In this document: positions 8,995-15,022 of the stretch, piece after piece
Layout: each line of letters opens with the position of its first letter
Numbering within the stretch: position 1 is the first letter of the stretch
Assembly (NCBI GenBank): GCA_016933355.1
Contig: JAFGBC010000132.1
Location: forward strand, 1-19,328
DNA from: Candidatus Aminicenantota bacterium
Lineage (GTDB): Bacteria > Acidobacteriota > Aminicenantia > Aminicenantales > JAFGBC01
DNA: 19,328 bases
Direction: 5' to 3'
Made by a program: the position numbers and the translations under genes
The notes under the pieces: model-generated
Told to the model about the DNA's origin: nothing
Database searches by the model: none
What the model saw: the letters and a program-made list of their open reading frames with translations, nothing else

Positions 8995-9705
8995 CTACTT
9001 CTCTTTCTTCTCTTTGGACTCTTTCTTGGGTTCCTTGCCCTCTTTGTCTTCGGCCGCCCGCTCCTTCTTGATGAGCTCGGGCTCCTTGGGCTCGGCGGCC
9101 GCCGCGACCTCCACGCCCTCCTCGGGCTTGGCCTCGGCCGCGACCTCCTCCTTGTGGGGCGTCGCGATCAGGACGAGGACCGTGGCCGGGTCGGACAGGA
9201 TCCGGACCCCGGCCGGCGGCGTCATGTCCCCGGCCTTGAAGGATTGATTGATGTGAAGCCCGGCGATGTCGATATCGAAGTGCTCGGGGATGTCCTTGGG
9301 CAGGCATTCGATCTCGACCTGCCGGGTGACGATGTCCACGAAGCCGCCCTCAGTCTTGACGCCGACGGACTCGCCGACCGGCGTGATCGGGACCGAGACC
9401 CGGAGCAGCTTGTCCATGGCGATCTGAATCAGGTCGGCGTGGATGAGCTCGTCGGTCGTCGGGTCGACCTGGAGGGCCTTGATCATGGCGTCGCGCTCCT
9501 CGGCGCCGAGGGCGAGCCGGAAGATCGTGTTCTCCCGGGTGTCGGTCCGCATGATCTGGAAAATGTCCTTCTTGTCCAGGACGAGGGGAATGCTCTCGGT
9601 CCCCTGCCCGTAGAGGATGGCCGGGATCTTTCCCCGGACCCGGATGCGCCGGGCGGCGTTGGTGCCGAACGCGTCCCGGCGTTCGGTCTTGACAACGATG
9701 GCCAT
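8995..9705 (-). CDS. rplY: 50S ribosomal protein L25/general stress protein CTC
   Basis: L25 binds 5S rRNA. This is the long CTC form with two domains: the 5S-binding N-terminal domain (RRIRVRGKIPAILYGQG) and the beta-rich C-terminal domain (~100-180, including EIECLPKDIPEHFDIDI). Residues from ~185 to 236 form a low-complexity Ala/Glu/Lys tail ending in repeated Lys-Glu units; the related CTC proteins often carry such tails. The ATG at 9705 has AAAGGAGA 8 nt upstream and follows the prs stop by 16 nt. It precedes pth, as in many bacteria. Confidence 0.96.
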   Translation of the reverse strand: MAIVVKTERRDAFGTNAARRIRVRGKIPAILYGQGTESIPLVLDKKDIFQIMRTDTRENTIFRLALGAEERDAMIKALQVDPTTDELIHADLIQIAMDKLLRVSVPITPVGESVGVKTEGGFVDIVTRQVEIECLPKDIPEHFDIDIAGLHINQSFKAGDMTPPAGVRILSDPATVLVLIATPHKEEVAAEAKPEEGVEVAAAAEPKEPELIKKERAAEDKEGKEPKKESKEKKEK

Positions 9706-9721
9706 GGCGGTTTCTCCTTTA

Positions 9722-10651
9722 TCAGACGAACAGAGAGCTGACCGAGCTGCCCTCGCTGATCCTCCGGATGGCTTCGCCGAACAGCTCGGCGACCGAGAGG
9801 ACCTCGATCTTGGGGCAGACCTTCGAAGCCTCGGCCAGCGGAATCGTGTTGGTGACGATCATTTTCTCGATCGGGGACCCCGTGATCCTGGAGACGGCCG
9901 GACCGGACAGGACGGGGTGGGTGGCGGCGGCGAAAATGCGCCGGGCGCCCTCGCGCTTGAGGGCTTCGGCCGAGAGGACCAGGGTGCCGGCCGTGTCGAC
10001 CATGTCGTCGAACAGGACGCAGTCGTAGCCCTTGACCTCGCCGATGACATGGAGGACCTCGGCGACGCCCGGCGCCGGGCGCCGCTTGTCGATGATGGCC
10101 AGCATGGCGCCGACCCGCTTGGCCATGACCCGGGCCCGGCCCACGCCGCCCGCGTCGGGCGAGACGACGACCGGGTCGCTGAGCTTGAGGCGCTGGATGT
10201 GCGCGGCCAGAACGGGCGCCGCCATCAGGTTGTCGACCGGGATCGAGAAGAAGCCCTGGATCTGGGGCGAATGGAGGTCCATGGTCAGGATCCGGTCGGC
10301 GCCGGCCTTCTCGAGGAGGTCGGCGACCAGGCGGGCCGAAACGGGGACCCGGGGCCGGTCCTTCCAGTCCTGGCGGGCGTAGGCGTAGTAAGGCATCACG
10401 ACGGTGATCCGCTCGGCCGACGCCCTCTTGAAGGCGTCGATCATCAGGAAGAGCTCCATGAGGTGGAGGTTGGCGTCGCGGCTTCCGGCCTGAATGACGA
10501 AGACATCCTCGCCCCGGACGTTCTCGTCGATGTAGAAGCGGATCTCTCCGTCGCTGAAGCGCTGAAGGACGCACTTGCCGAGGTCCAGCTTCAGGTAGCG
10601 AACGATCTCCCGGGCCAGCCCGGGATTGGAGGATCCGGAGAAGATTTTCAT
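9722..10651 (-). CDS. prs: Ribose-phosphate pyrophosphokinase (PRPP synthetase)
   Basis: Makes PRPP from ribose 5-phosphate and ATP for purine, pyrimidine, histidine, tryptophan and NAD synthesis. From the ATG at 10651 the protein is 309 residues, close to the usual ~315, and opens MKIFSGSSNPGLA. It shows TMDLHSPQIQGFF (the PRPP synthetase signature region) and the PRPP-binding loop LFDDMVDTAGT. The start is supported by AAAAGGA seven bases upstream; a longer open frame runs back into the tRNA gene and is not coding. It lies 69 nt downstream of tRNA-Gln. Confidence 0.97.
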   Translation of the reverse strand: MKIFSGSSNPGLAREIVRYLKLDLGKCVLQRFSDGEIRFYIDENVRGEDVFVIQAGSRDANLHLMELFLMIDAFKRASAERITVVMPYYAYARQDWKDRPRVPVSARLVADLLEKAGADRILTMDLHSPQIQGFFSIPVDNLMAAPVLAAHIQRLKLSDPVVVSPDAGGVGRARVMAKRVGAMLAIIDKRRPAPGVAEVLHVIGEVKGYDCVLFDDMVDTAGTLVLSAEALKREGARRIFAAATHPVLSGPAVSRITGSPIEKMIVTNTIPLAEASKVCPKIEVLSVAELFGEAIRRISEGSSVSSLFV

Positions 10652-10720
10652 CGCTCTGTCCTTTTCGCTCGTCTGTCTCTCTCGCGCGCCTTTTATCCAT
10701 CCGCCGCGCGTCATCGCTGA

Positions 10721-10791
10721 CTGGGGCGGGAGGATTCGAACCTCCGATGGCGGATCCAAAGTCCGCTGCCTTACCGCTTGGCTACGCCCCA
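10721..10791 (-). tRNA. tRNA-Gln, anticodon UUG
   Basis: The minus strand folds into a complete 71-nt cloverleaf: acceptor TGGGGCG with CGCCCCA plus discriminator G, D arm GCC/GGC with GCGGT in the loop, anticodon stem GCGGA/TCCGC enclosing CTTTGGA (anticodon TTG), and T arm GGAGG-TTCGAAT-CCTCC. The acceptor and T arm are very like E. coli tRNA-Gln. CCA is not encoded; TCA follows the discriminator. The first 10 nt overlap the end of ispE. Position between ispE and prs matches Pseudomonas. Confidence 0.97.
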
Positions 10792-11648
10792 GCGTTCACG
10801 TCTGTCCAGTAGCGCCGGCGGGACACGAACTCGACCAGGACGGCCGGAAGCTCGTTCCGGACCGTCGCGAGGGCCGCCTCAGCGGTCTGTCTCTCCCGAA
10901 AGAGCCCGAACACCGCCGAGCCCGATCCGCTGACCAGGGACACTTCCGGCCCCAGGCTTTGGAGGAGGCTCTTAATTCCTTCTATCCGAGGAAAGAGGCG
11001 AAAGATCGTCTCTTCGAGTCCGTTGTCGAGAACGCCCAGCTCGTCCGTCCTCAAAAACGCGTCAATTCTACCCGCTTTGCCCTCCGAAGTCAAGGCCGGG
11101 TCGAGGTTCCCGTAGACGAGAGCCGTCGGCACGGGAAAGGGGGGGAGGACGAGGAGGCAATGCCGGGAGATCCGCTCGGGAAGGGGCGTCAGCACGTCCC
11201 CCCGGCCCGTGCCCAGGCAGAGTCCGCCCTCCAGGAAATAGGGGACGTCGGCGCCCAGCCGGCCGGCCAGGGACAAGAGGCCCGGCTTGTCCTCGGGCAG
11301 GCCCCAGAGCCGGGAGAGCCCCCAGAGCGCCATGGCCGCGTTGCTGCTCCCGCCTCCCAAGCCCGTGCCGGGCGGGATGTTCTTCTCGACGAAGATCTCG
11401 GCCCCGCGCCGGACGCCGTACGCCTCGCGGAGGAGGCGCGCCGCCCGCGCGATGAGGTTGGTCTCGTCCCAGGCGACGGCCGGGTCGCTCCCGGCCAGCG
11501 CGAGAACGGGCTCCGCGCGGGGGGAGATCCGAAGGACGTCGAATAGCCCGACGGACTGGAAAACCGTCCGGATCTCATGGTAGCCGTCGGGCCGCTCGGC
11601 CAGGACCTCGAGCCCGAGGTTGATCTTGGCGAAGGATTTAATCCTCAT
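10782..11648 (-). CDS. ispE: IspE, 4-diphosphocytidyl-2-C-methyl-D-erythritol kinase
   Basis: GHMP-family kinase that phosphorylates CDP-ME in the MEP isoprenoid pathway, one step after IspD. From the ATG at 11648 it has 288 residues. It starts MRIKSFAKINLGLEVL (catalytic K8), carries the glycine-rich ATP loop PPGTGLGGGSSNAA (~92-104) and GADVPYFL with D134. A longer open frame upstream lies in the preceding gene and was rejected. The ATG lies 11 nt inside the LolB-like gene, so translation is probably coupled. The last three codons and the TAG stop share 10 nt with the tRNA-Gln acceptor stem. Confidence 0.96.
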   Translation of the reverse strand: MRIKSFAKINLGLEVLAERPDGYHEIRTVFQSVGLFDVLRISPRAEPVLALAGSDPAVAWDETNLIARAARLLREAYGVRRGAEIFVEKNIPPGTGLGGGSSNAAMALWGLSRLWGLPEDKPGLLSLAGRLGADVPYFLEGGLCLGTGRGDVLTPLPERISRHCLLVLPPFPVPTALVYGNLDPALTSEGKAGRIDAFLRTDELGVLDNGLEETIFRLFPRIEGIKSLLQSLGPEVSLVSGSGSAVFGLFRERQTAEAALATVRNELPAVLVEFVSRRRYWTDVNAGA

Positions 11649-12342
11649 CCCCGAACAGCGCCTCCAATTCCAGCCAGGGCCTCTCCCGGTAGCCTTTGAG
11701 CAGGACCGCCTCATCGGCGGCTCCGGGCCCGACCCCGTCGAAGGCCAGGCGCCGGATCTTGAGCCGGCCCAGCAAGCCGGCCTGCGTGAAGGCGACGAGG
11801 CGCGGCGCTGGTGAGTCCCCGAAGAACTCGCGGATCTCGAGGCGAAGCTCTCCCCGCTCGGCGGCGGCCACCCTGTTCCGGCCGTCCCGGTGGAGGATCC
11901 AGCCCGGAGCGTCCTCCGTCGCGGCGCCGTCCGGCCAGCTCCCCGTCAGAAGACTGGCCATCTCGGACGCCGACAGGCCGAACCCGAGGAATCGAGCGAA
12001 GACATCGTCCCGGCTGCTGCGCCCGAAAACGCGCTTGGAGGGAACGGCCAGCAACGCTTCGCTGTCGGCGACCAGGAGGAAATAGGCGAGCCGCCCCAGG
12101 GGATCGAAGACGTCGATGCGGGCCCGGCCCGGCGGAAGGAGCACGAAGGCGAACCGCGACCGGCCGGACCCGTCGGGGCCGCTCAGGGTCAGTGAACCGT
12201 CGCCCTGGATGCTGGACGGCTCGGAGGGAATGGGCCCGAGCCGGGGGGACACGCCGCCGCACGACGCAAAGGTGGCCGCCAGCGCGGCGACAAGGATTCG
12301 ACGGCGCAAGGCGCGGCCCCCCTCAGTCGAGGTGGAAGCCAT
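11638..12342 (-). CDS. LolB-like/DUF4292-like outer-membrane lipoprotein (putative)
   Basis: A 234-residue predicted lipoprotein: a basic head (RALRRR), a hydrophobic stretch (ILVAALAATFA) and the lipobox-like FASC, with Gly-Gly after the cysteine. The mature part has the pattern of LolB/LolA-like sheet proteins (GSLTLSGPDGSGRSRFAFVLLPPGRARIDVFDPLGRLAYFL). LolB accepts lipoproteins from LolA at the outer membrane. Its place immediately upstream of ispE is where lolB sits in many Proteobacteria, which supports the call more than sequence similarity does. The ATG at 12342 has GAGG three bases upstream. A TTG at 12309, preceded by GAGGGGGG, would give a more usual short signal peptide (223 aa). 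It overlaps the previous gene by 20 nt. Confidence 0.72.
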   Translation of the reverse strand: MASTSTEGGRALRRRILVAALAATFASCGGVSPRLGPIPSEPSSIQGDGSLTLSGPDGSGRSRFAFVLLPPGRARIDVFDPLGRLAYFLLVADSEALLAVPSKRVFGRSSRDDVFARFLGFGLSASEMASLLTGSWPDGAATEDAPGWILHRDGRNRVAAAERGELRLEIREFFGDSPAPRLVAFTQAGLLGRLKIRRLAFDGVGPGAADEAVLLKGYRERPWLELEALFGDED

Positions 12343-12628
12343 AATCCTCGGTCTTGGGGGGGGGCGGAGACGCGCCGGACGGCTTGGCCCCGGCCGGCTT
12401 CGTCCCGGACGGCTTGGCCGAGGGCCGGGAAACCGGCTTGCCGTCGGGGCTGAGGTGGAAACCGAAGTCGGTCGTCTTGGCCGGCTCCGAGGGCGCGCGG
12501 CGCTTCCGCGTCAGTGGATAGAACGGGGAGCGGATCATCCGTCCGAAGCAGGAGAGCTTGGGGTTGATGACGAGAAGGAGGACAAATAAACCGAAGAAGA
12601 TCAGAATAGCATACGCGCCGATCGTCAT
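12323..12628 (-). CDS. Hypothetical small membrane protein with repeated GFHL motif
   Basis: I do not recognise this 101-residue protein. It has one N-terminal transmembrane segment (~3-21, AYAILIFFGLFVLLLVI), a short basic stretch (SPFYPLTRKRR) and a disordered Lys/Pro/Ser/Gly tail with repeats of the type KPSGTKPAGAKPSG. The motif DFGFHL at ~54-59 recurs as DYGFHL at the very C-terminus. GAGGA stands five bases before the ATG, supporting translation. It follows the 44-aa gene by 29 nt and overlaps the lipoprotein gene by 20 nt. A run of nine C on the coding strand near the end encodes the PPP stretch and could slip. Confidence 0.75.
   Translation of the reverse strand: MTIGAYAILIFFGLFVLLLVINPKLSCFGRMIRSPFYPLTRKRRAPSEPAKTTDFGFHLSPDGKPVSRPSAKPSGTKPAGAKPSGASPPPPKTEDYGFHLD
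12356..12364. repeat. Nine-base G:C homopolymer
   Basis: Nine consecutive G on the plus strand (C on the coding strand) lie near the 3' end of the 101-aa gene. Loss of one base would put that gene in frame with the lipoprotein gene that starts just after. Confidence 0.9.
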
Positions 12629-12657
12629 AGCTGTCCTCGGTCCGCGCCCGGACGGCC

Positions 12658-12792
12658 CTAGGCGGGCTTGTCCGGGTCGTCCTGGAACTTAGGGATCTTG
12701 TCCTTGACCTTCTCTTTGCCGAGGTGGAAACCGAGGACGAAAGCGAAGGAGACGAGCAGGAGCGTGAATACGCCTTTAACGAACCCTTTCAT
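12658..12792 (-). CDS. 44-aa predicted single-pass membrane peptide
   Basis: A short open frame reading MKGFVKGVFTLLLVSFAFVL at the start, then GFHLGKEKVKDKIPKFQDDP and a DKPA end before TAG. The head is a clear transmembrane helix (~8-21) with a charged soluble tail, resembling small YtxH-like or holin-sized peptides but not assignable to a family. Support for its being real: GGAAGG five bases before the ATG, position at the head of the minus-strand run just below a promoter-like sequence, and the same GFHL tetrapeptide as the neighbour downstream. No function is proposed. Confidence 0.62.
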   Translation of the reverse strand: MKGFVKGVFTLLLVSFAFVLGFHLGKEKVKDKIPKFQDDPDKPA

Positions 12793-12809
12793 GCGAACCT
12801 TCCGGCCCC

Positions 12810-12838
12810 ATTCTCTTCGAAACGGGAAAAAAAGTCAA
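12810..12838 (-). promoter_or_regulatory. Putative sigma-70-type promoter of the long minus-strand operon
   Basis: On the minus strand TTGACT (12838-12833), a 17-bp spacer and GAGAAT (12815-12810) precede the 44-aa gene. The -35 matches five of six consensus bases and the -10 four of six. The expected start near 12803 leaves a very short leader with the GGAAGG site at its 5' end, so the assignment is tentative. Confidence 0.42.
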
Positions 12839-13095
12839 CATCCTCACCGCTTGCGCCTCTCGGCGGGGCTCAAGAGAGTCGACTCGAAGGCACGCTCGCT
12901 TTCCCCGGCGAGGAAATCTTCGCTCGATTCGAGGCTCCGCTCCCTATCGAAGCCTTGGGGCTTCGATAGGCCCGTGCCCGCTCCTCCTCTCATACGGCCT
13001 TCTTCATCGACGATCCCTCGCCCTTCAACGAACGCTCCCGCCTGCCCACCCCAGCCAGCCGTCTCGCGTCCCGTAAAAATCGGCATGCACGGGAA
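12839..13095. other. Divergent intergenic spacer with no supported gene
   Basis: This stretch separates the minus-strand operon from the AmmeMemoRadiSam gene. Open frames on both strands cross it, but they lack ribosome-binding sites, family features and sensible starts. It holds a 10-bp palindrome GAGTCGACTC (12876-12885) and a strong hairpin (12943-12970). No terminator T-tract accompanies the hairpin. Confidence 0.6.
12943..12970. repeat. Strong inverted repeat, 12-bp stem with TTGG loop
   Basis: The arms CCTATCGAAGCC and GGCTTCGATAGG are perfectly complementary around a four-base loop. No T-run follows on either strand, so an intrinsic terminator is unlikely; an operator, a structured RNA element or a REP-like unit are alternatives. 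Confidence 0.85.
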
Positions 13096-13124
13096 TTGAT
13101 CGGTTCTTCCGGATTCTGTATATT
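13096..13124 (+). promoter_or_regulatory. Putative promoter of the AmmeMemoRadiSam B-A gene
   Basis: TTGATC (13096-13101), a 17-bp spacer and TATATT (13119-13124) lie 32 bp before the ATG at 13157. The -10 matches five of six consensus bases. The A/T-rich patch stands out against the GC-rich surroundings. Confidence 0.55.
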
Positions 13125-13156
13125 GAAGAAGGACGGGAAGTGAGATCGAGGCTACC

Positions 13157-14593
13157 ATGAAGAAAATGATCCTCGGCGTCGGGTTCGCTCTCGCGGCCTT
13201 TGCCGTCGCGGGAGGGCAGGACCTCCGGGCGCCCGTCTTCGCCGGGCAATTCTACGACGCCGACGGCGGGCGGCTCGCGGCGCAGATCCAACGCTTTCTG
13301 GACGCGGCCGACGTCGGTCCGCCTCCGGCCGCGCGGATCCCGGCGATCATCGTCCCCCACGCGGGCTATGTCTACTCCGGACCGACCGCGGCCTTCGGCT
13401 ACAAGCTCGTCCGGGGGAGCGGAGTGCGGAGCGTCATCATCCTCGCCCCTTCGCATCGCTACGGATTCCGCGGCGGCGCGGTCTGGCCGCGGGGCGGGTT
13501 CGCGACACCGCTCGGCACGGCCGCCGTGGACGAAGCGCTGGCCGCGGAGGTCCTCCGGGCGACCGGCTTCCGCGAAATCCCCGAAGCCTTCGCCGAGGAG
13601 CATGCCGTCGAAGTCCAGGTCCCCTTCATCCAGACCGTCCTCCCCGGCGCGAAGATCGTGCCCGTCGTCTTGGGCGGCCTCGACGAACGGGGCGTGCGGG
13701 CGCTGGCGAACGACCTGGCCGGGTTCTTGTCCCGGCCCGGAATCCTGGCCGTCTGCTCGACGGACATGTCCCATTACCTGCCCAAAGCCGCCGCCAACCG
13801 CGTCGACGCGGAAACGGCCGCCCTCATCCGCGACTTTCGGGCGGACGAGCTCATCCGGAAGCTCGCCGAGGGAGCGAATATCCTCTGCGGCGGGACGGCC
13901 GTCGCCGCCGTCCTTCTCGCCGCCCGAAAAGCGGGCGCCTCTGAAGTCCGGCTACTCCATTACGCCGACTCCTCGGACGCGGGCGCGCCGACCGACGGCG
14001 TCGTCGGCTATCTCGCCGCGGCCGTCCTCGCGGCCGAGCGGGCGCCGGACGTCGCGCTGTCCGACGAGGAGAAAAAAGGCCTCCTCCGGCTGGCGCGGAC
14101 CGCCGTCGAAACGTCGGTTCGAACGGGCCGGGCGCCGGACGCCGACGTCGGAGCCGACGCGCCGAACCTGACCGCCGCCCGCGGCGCCTTCGTGACGATC
14201 AAGAAGCGGGGCCGGCTGCGCGGCTGCATCGGCTTCGCCGAGCCCGTGCTGCCGCTCGCCACGGCCGTCGTCCGGGCCGCCGCCGCGGCCGCGACCGAAG
14301 ACCCCCGCTTCCCGCCGGTCGACGAGAGCGAGCTGGGCGAGCTCGAATACGAACTCTCGGTGCTGACCCCGGCCCGCCGGATCCAAAACCCCAAGGAGGT
14401 CCGGGTCGGGACGCACGGCCTCATCATCGCCCAAGGCGGCCGGCGCGGCCTCCTCCTGCCCCAGGTTCCCGTCGAGCAGGGCTGGAATCGGGACAGGTTC
14501 CTCCGCCAGGCCTGCCTCAAGGCGGGATTGCCCGAAACGGCCTGGCAGACCGGCGCCGAGATCTACGTCTTCGAAGCGATCGTCTTCCGCTGA
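13157..14593 (+). CDS. AmmeMemoRadiSam system fusion: protein B (Memo-like) plus protein A (AMMECR1), with signal peptide
   Basis: A 478-residue two-domain protein. Residues 1-20 (MKKMILGVGFALAAFAVAGG) look like a signal peptide. Residues ~24-290 form a Memo-like domain related to extradiol dioxygenases, with the three metal-site residues in place: H68 (VPHAGY), H100 (APSHRYGF) and C244 (NILCGGTA), plus STDMSHY. Residues ~300-478 form an AMMECR1 domain with its hallmark LRGCIGF (354-360). The two are usually known as proteins B and A of the AmmeMemoRadiSam system, whose biochemical role in bacteria is unsettled; the radical SAM member is not in this window. GAGG five bases upstream and a promoter-like sequence support the start. 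Export is inferred from the N-terminus. Confidence 0.92.
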   Translation: MKKMILGVGFALAAFAVAGGQDLRAPVFAGQFYDADGGRLAAQIQRFLDAADVGPPPAARIPAIIVPHAGYVYSGPTAAFGYKLVRGSGVRSVIILAPSHRYGFRGGAVWPRGGFATPLGTAAVDEALAAEVLRATGFREIPEAFAEEHAVEVQVPFIQTVLPGAKIVPVVLGGLDERGVRALANDLAGFLSRPGILAVCSTDMSHYLPKAAANRVDAETAALIRDFRADELIRKLAEGANILCGGTAVAAVLLAARKAGASEVRLLHYADSSDAGAPTDGVVGYLAAAVLAAERAPDVALSDEEKKGLLRLARTAVETSVRTGRAPDADVGADAPNLTAARGAFVTIKKRGRLRGCIGFAEPVLPLATAVVRAAAAAATEDPRFPPVDESELGELEYELSVLTPARRIQNPKEVRVGTHGLIIAQGGRRGLLLPQVPVEQGWNRDRFLRQACLKAGLPETAWQTGAEIYVFEAIVFR

Positions 14594-14638
14594 CCGCCGC
14601 GCCCGATCTCTTTTATCAGAAGACAAGCGATGAGAGGA

Positions 14639-14666
14639 TTGCCGGGGGGCGGACGTATGCTATAAT
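14639..14666 (+). promoter_or_regulatory. Sigma-70-type promoter with extended -10 before the FmdB-family gene
   Basis: TTGCCG (14639-14644), a 16-bp spacer and a perfect TATAAT (14661-14666) preceded by TGC, the extended -10. It lies 21 bp before the ATG at 14688. Confidence 0.65.
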
Positions 14667-14687
14667 ACCCGCTTCGAAAGGACCGCC

Positions 14688-14972
14688 ATGCCTCTCTACG
14701 AATACGAATGCGCCCGATGCGGCCATACCTTCGAGGCTGTTCAGAAAGCCGGCGCCGCGCCGCTCAAGAAATGCCCCAAGTGCGCGGGCCCGCTCCGCAA
14801 GCTCCCGTCCGCGCCGGCCATCCACTTCAAAGGAAGCGGCTGGTACGTCACCGACTACGCCAAGAAGACGTCGGGGGGGGCGGAAAAGCCTCCGGCCGGC
14901 AAGACAACCGAAAGCCCGGCCGCATCCGAAGCGAAGGAGCCCAAGAAGAGCGGCGCCCCCAAGAAGCCCTAA
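14688..14972 (+). CDS. FmdB-family zinc-ribbon protein
   Basis: A 94-residue protein starting MPLYEYECARCGHTFE with a zinc ribbon of C-x2-C (C8, C11) and C-x2-C (KKCPKCAGPL), then the family's conserved SAPAIHFKGSGWYVTDY. The last ~35 residues are a Lys/Pro/Ala/Ser-rich disordered tail. The family is widespread, often called putative regulatory protein FmdB, and its function is not established. AAGGA five bases upstream supports the start. It has its own promoter-like sequence, and waaF follows by 48 nt. A run of eight G (14873-14880) lies inside the gene. Confidence 0.93.
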   Translation: MPLYEYECARCGHTFEAVQKAGAAPLKKCPKCAGPLRKLPSAPAIHFKGSGWYVTDYAKKTSGGAEKPPAGKTTESPAASEAKEPKKSGAPKKP

Positions 14973-14992
14973 CCGCGCGGCCGGCCCTTCTT

Positions 14993-15022
14993 TTGACAAG
15001 CGGCGGAACGTGAGACTAAAAT
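14993..15022 (+). promoter_or_regulatory. Putative promoter overlapping the annotated start of waaF
   Basis: A perfect TTGACA (14993-14998), an 18-bp spacer and TAAAAT (15017-15022). The -10 box covers the first two bases of the ATG at 15021, so transcription from it would start around 15029, next to the second in-frame ATG at 15030. Confidence 0.45.

Noticed and set aside
12668..13099. 143-codon plus-strand open frame across the 44-aa gene and the spacer
   Set aside because: It is antisense to a better supported small gene, is Ser/Arg/Pro-rich without recognisable domains, and has no ribosome-binding site.
12844..13158. 104-codon minus-strand open frame in the divergent spacer
   Set aside because: Its start lies inside the AmmeMemoRadiSam gene, its nearest GAGG is about 13 bases off, it shows no family features, and it crosses the hairpin and the plus-strand promoter.
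14873..14880. Run of eight G in the FmdB-family gene as a phase-variation tract
   Set aside because: It lies at the start of the disordered tail, and both the domain and the stop fit the family in the present frame; nothing suggests switching.
14958..14994. Possible terminator after the FmdB-family gene (AAGAAG ... CTTCTTTT)
   Set aside because: Only six outer base pairs form, with a mismatched interior, so it is too weak to call an intrinsic terminator.
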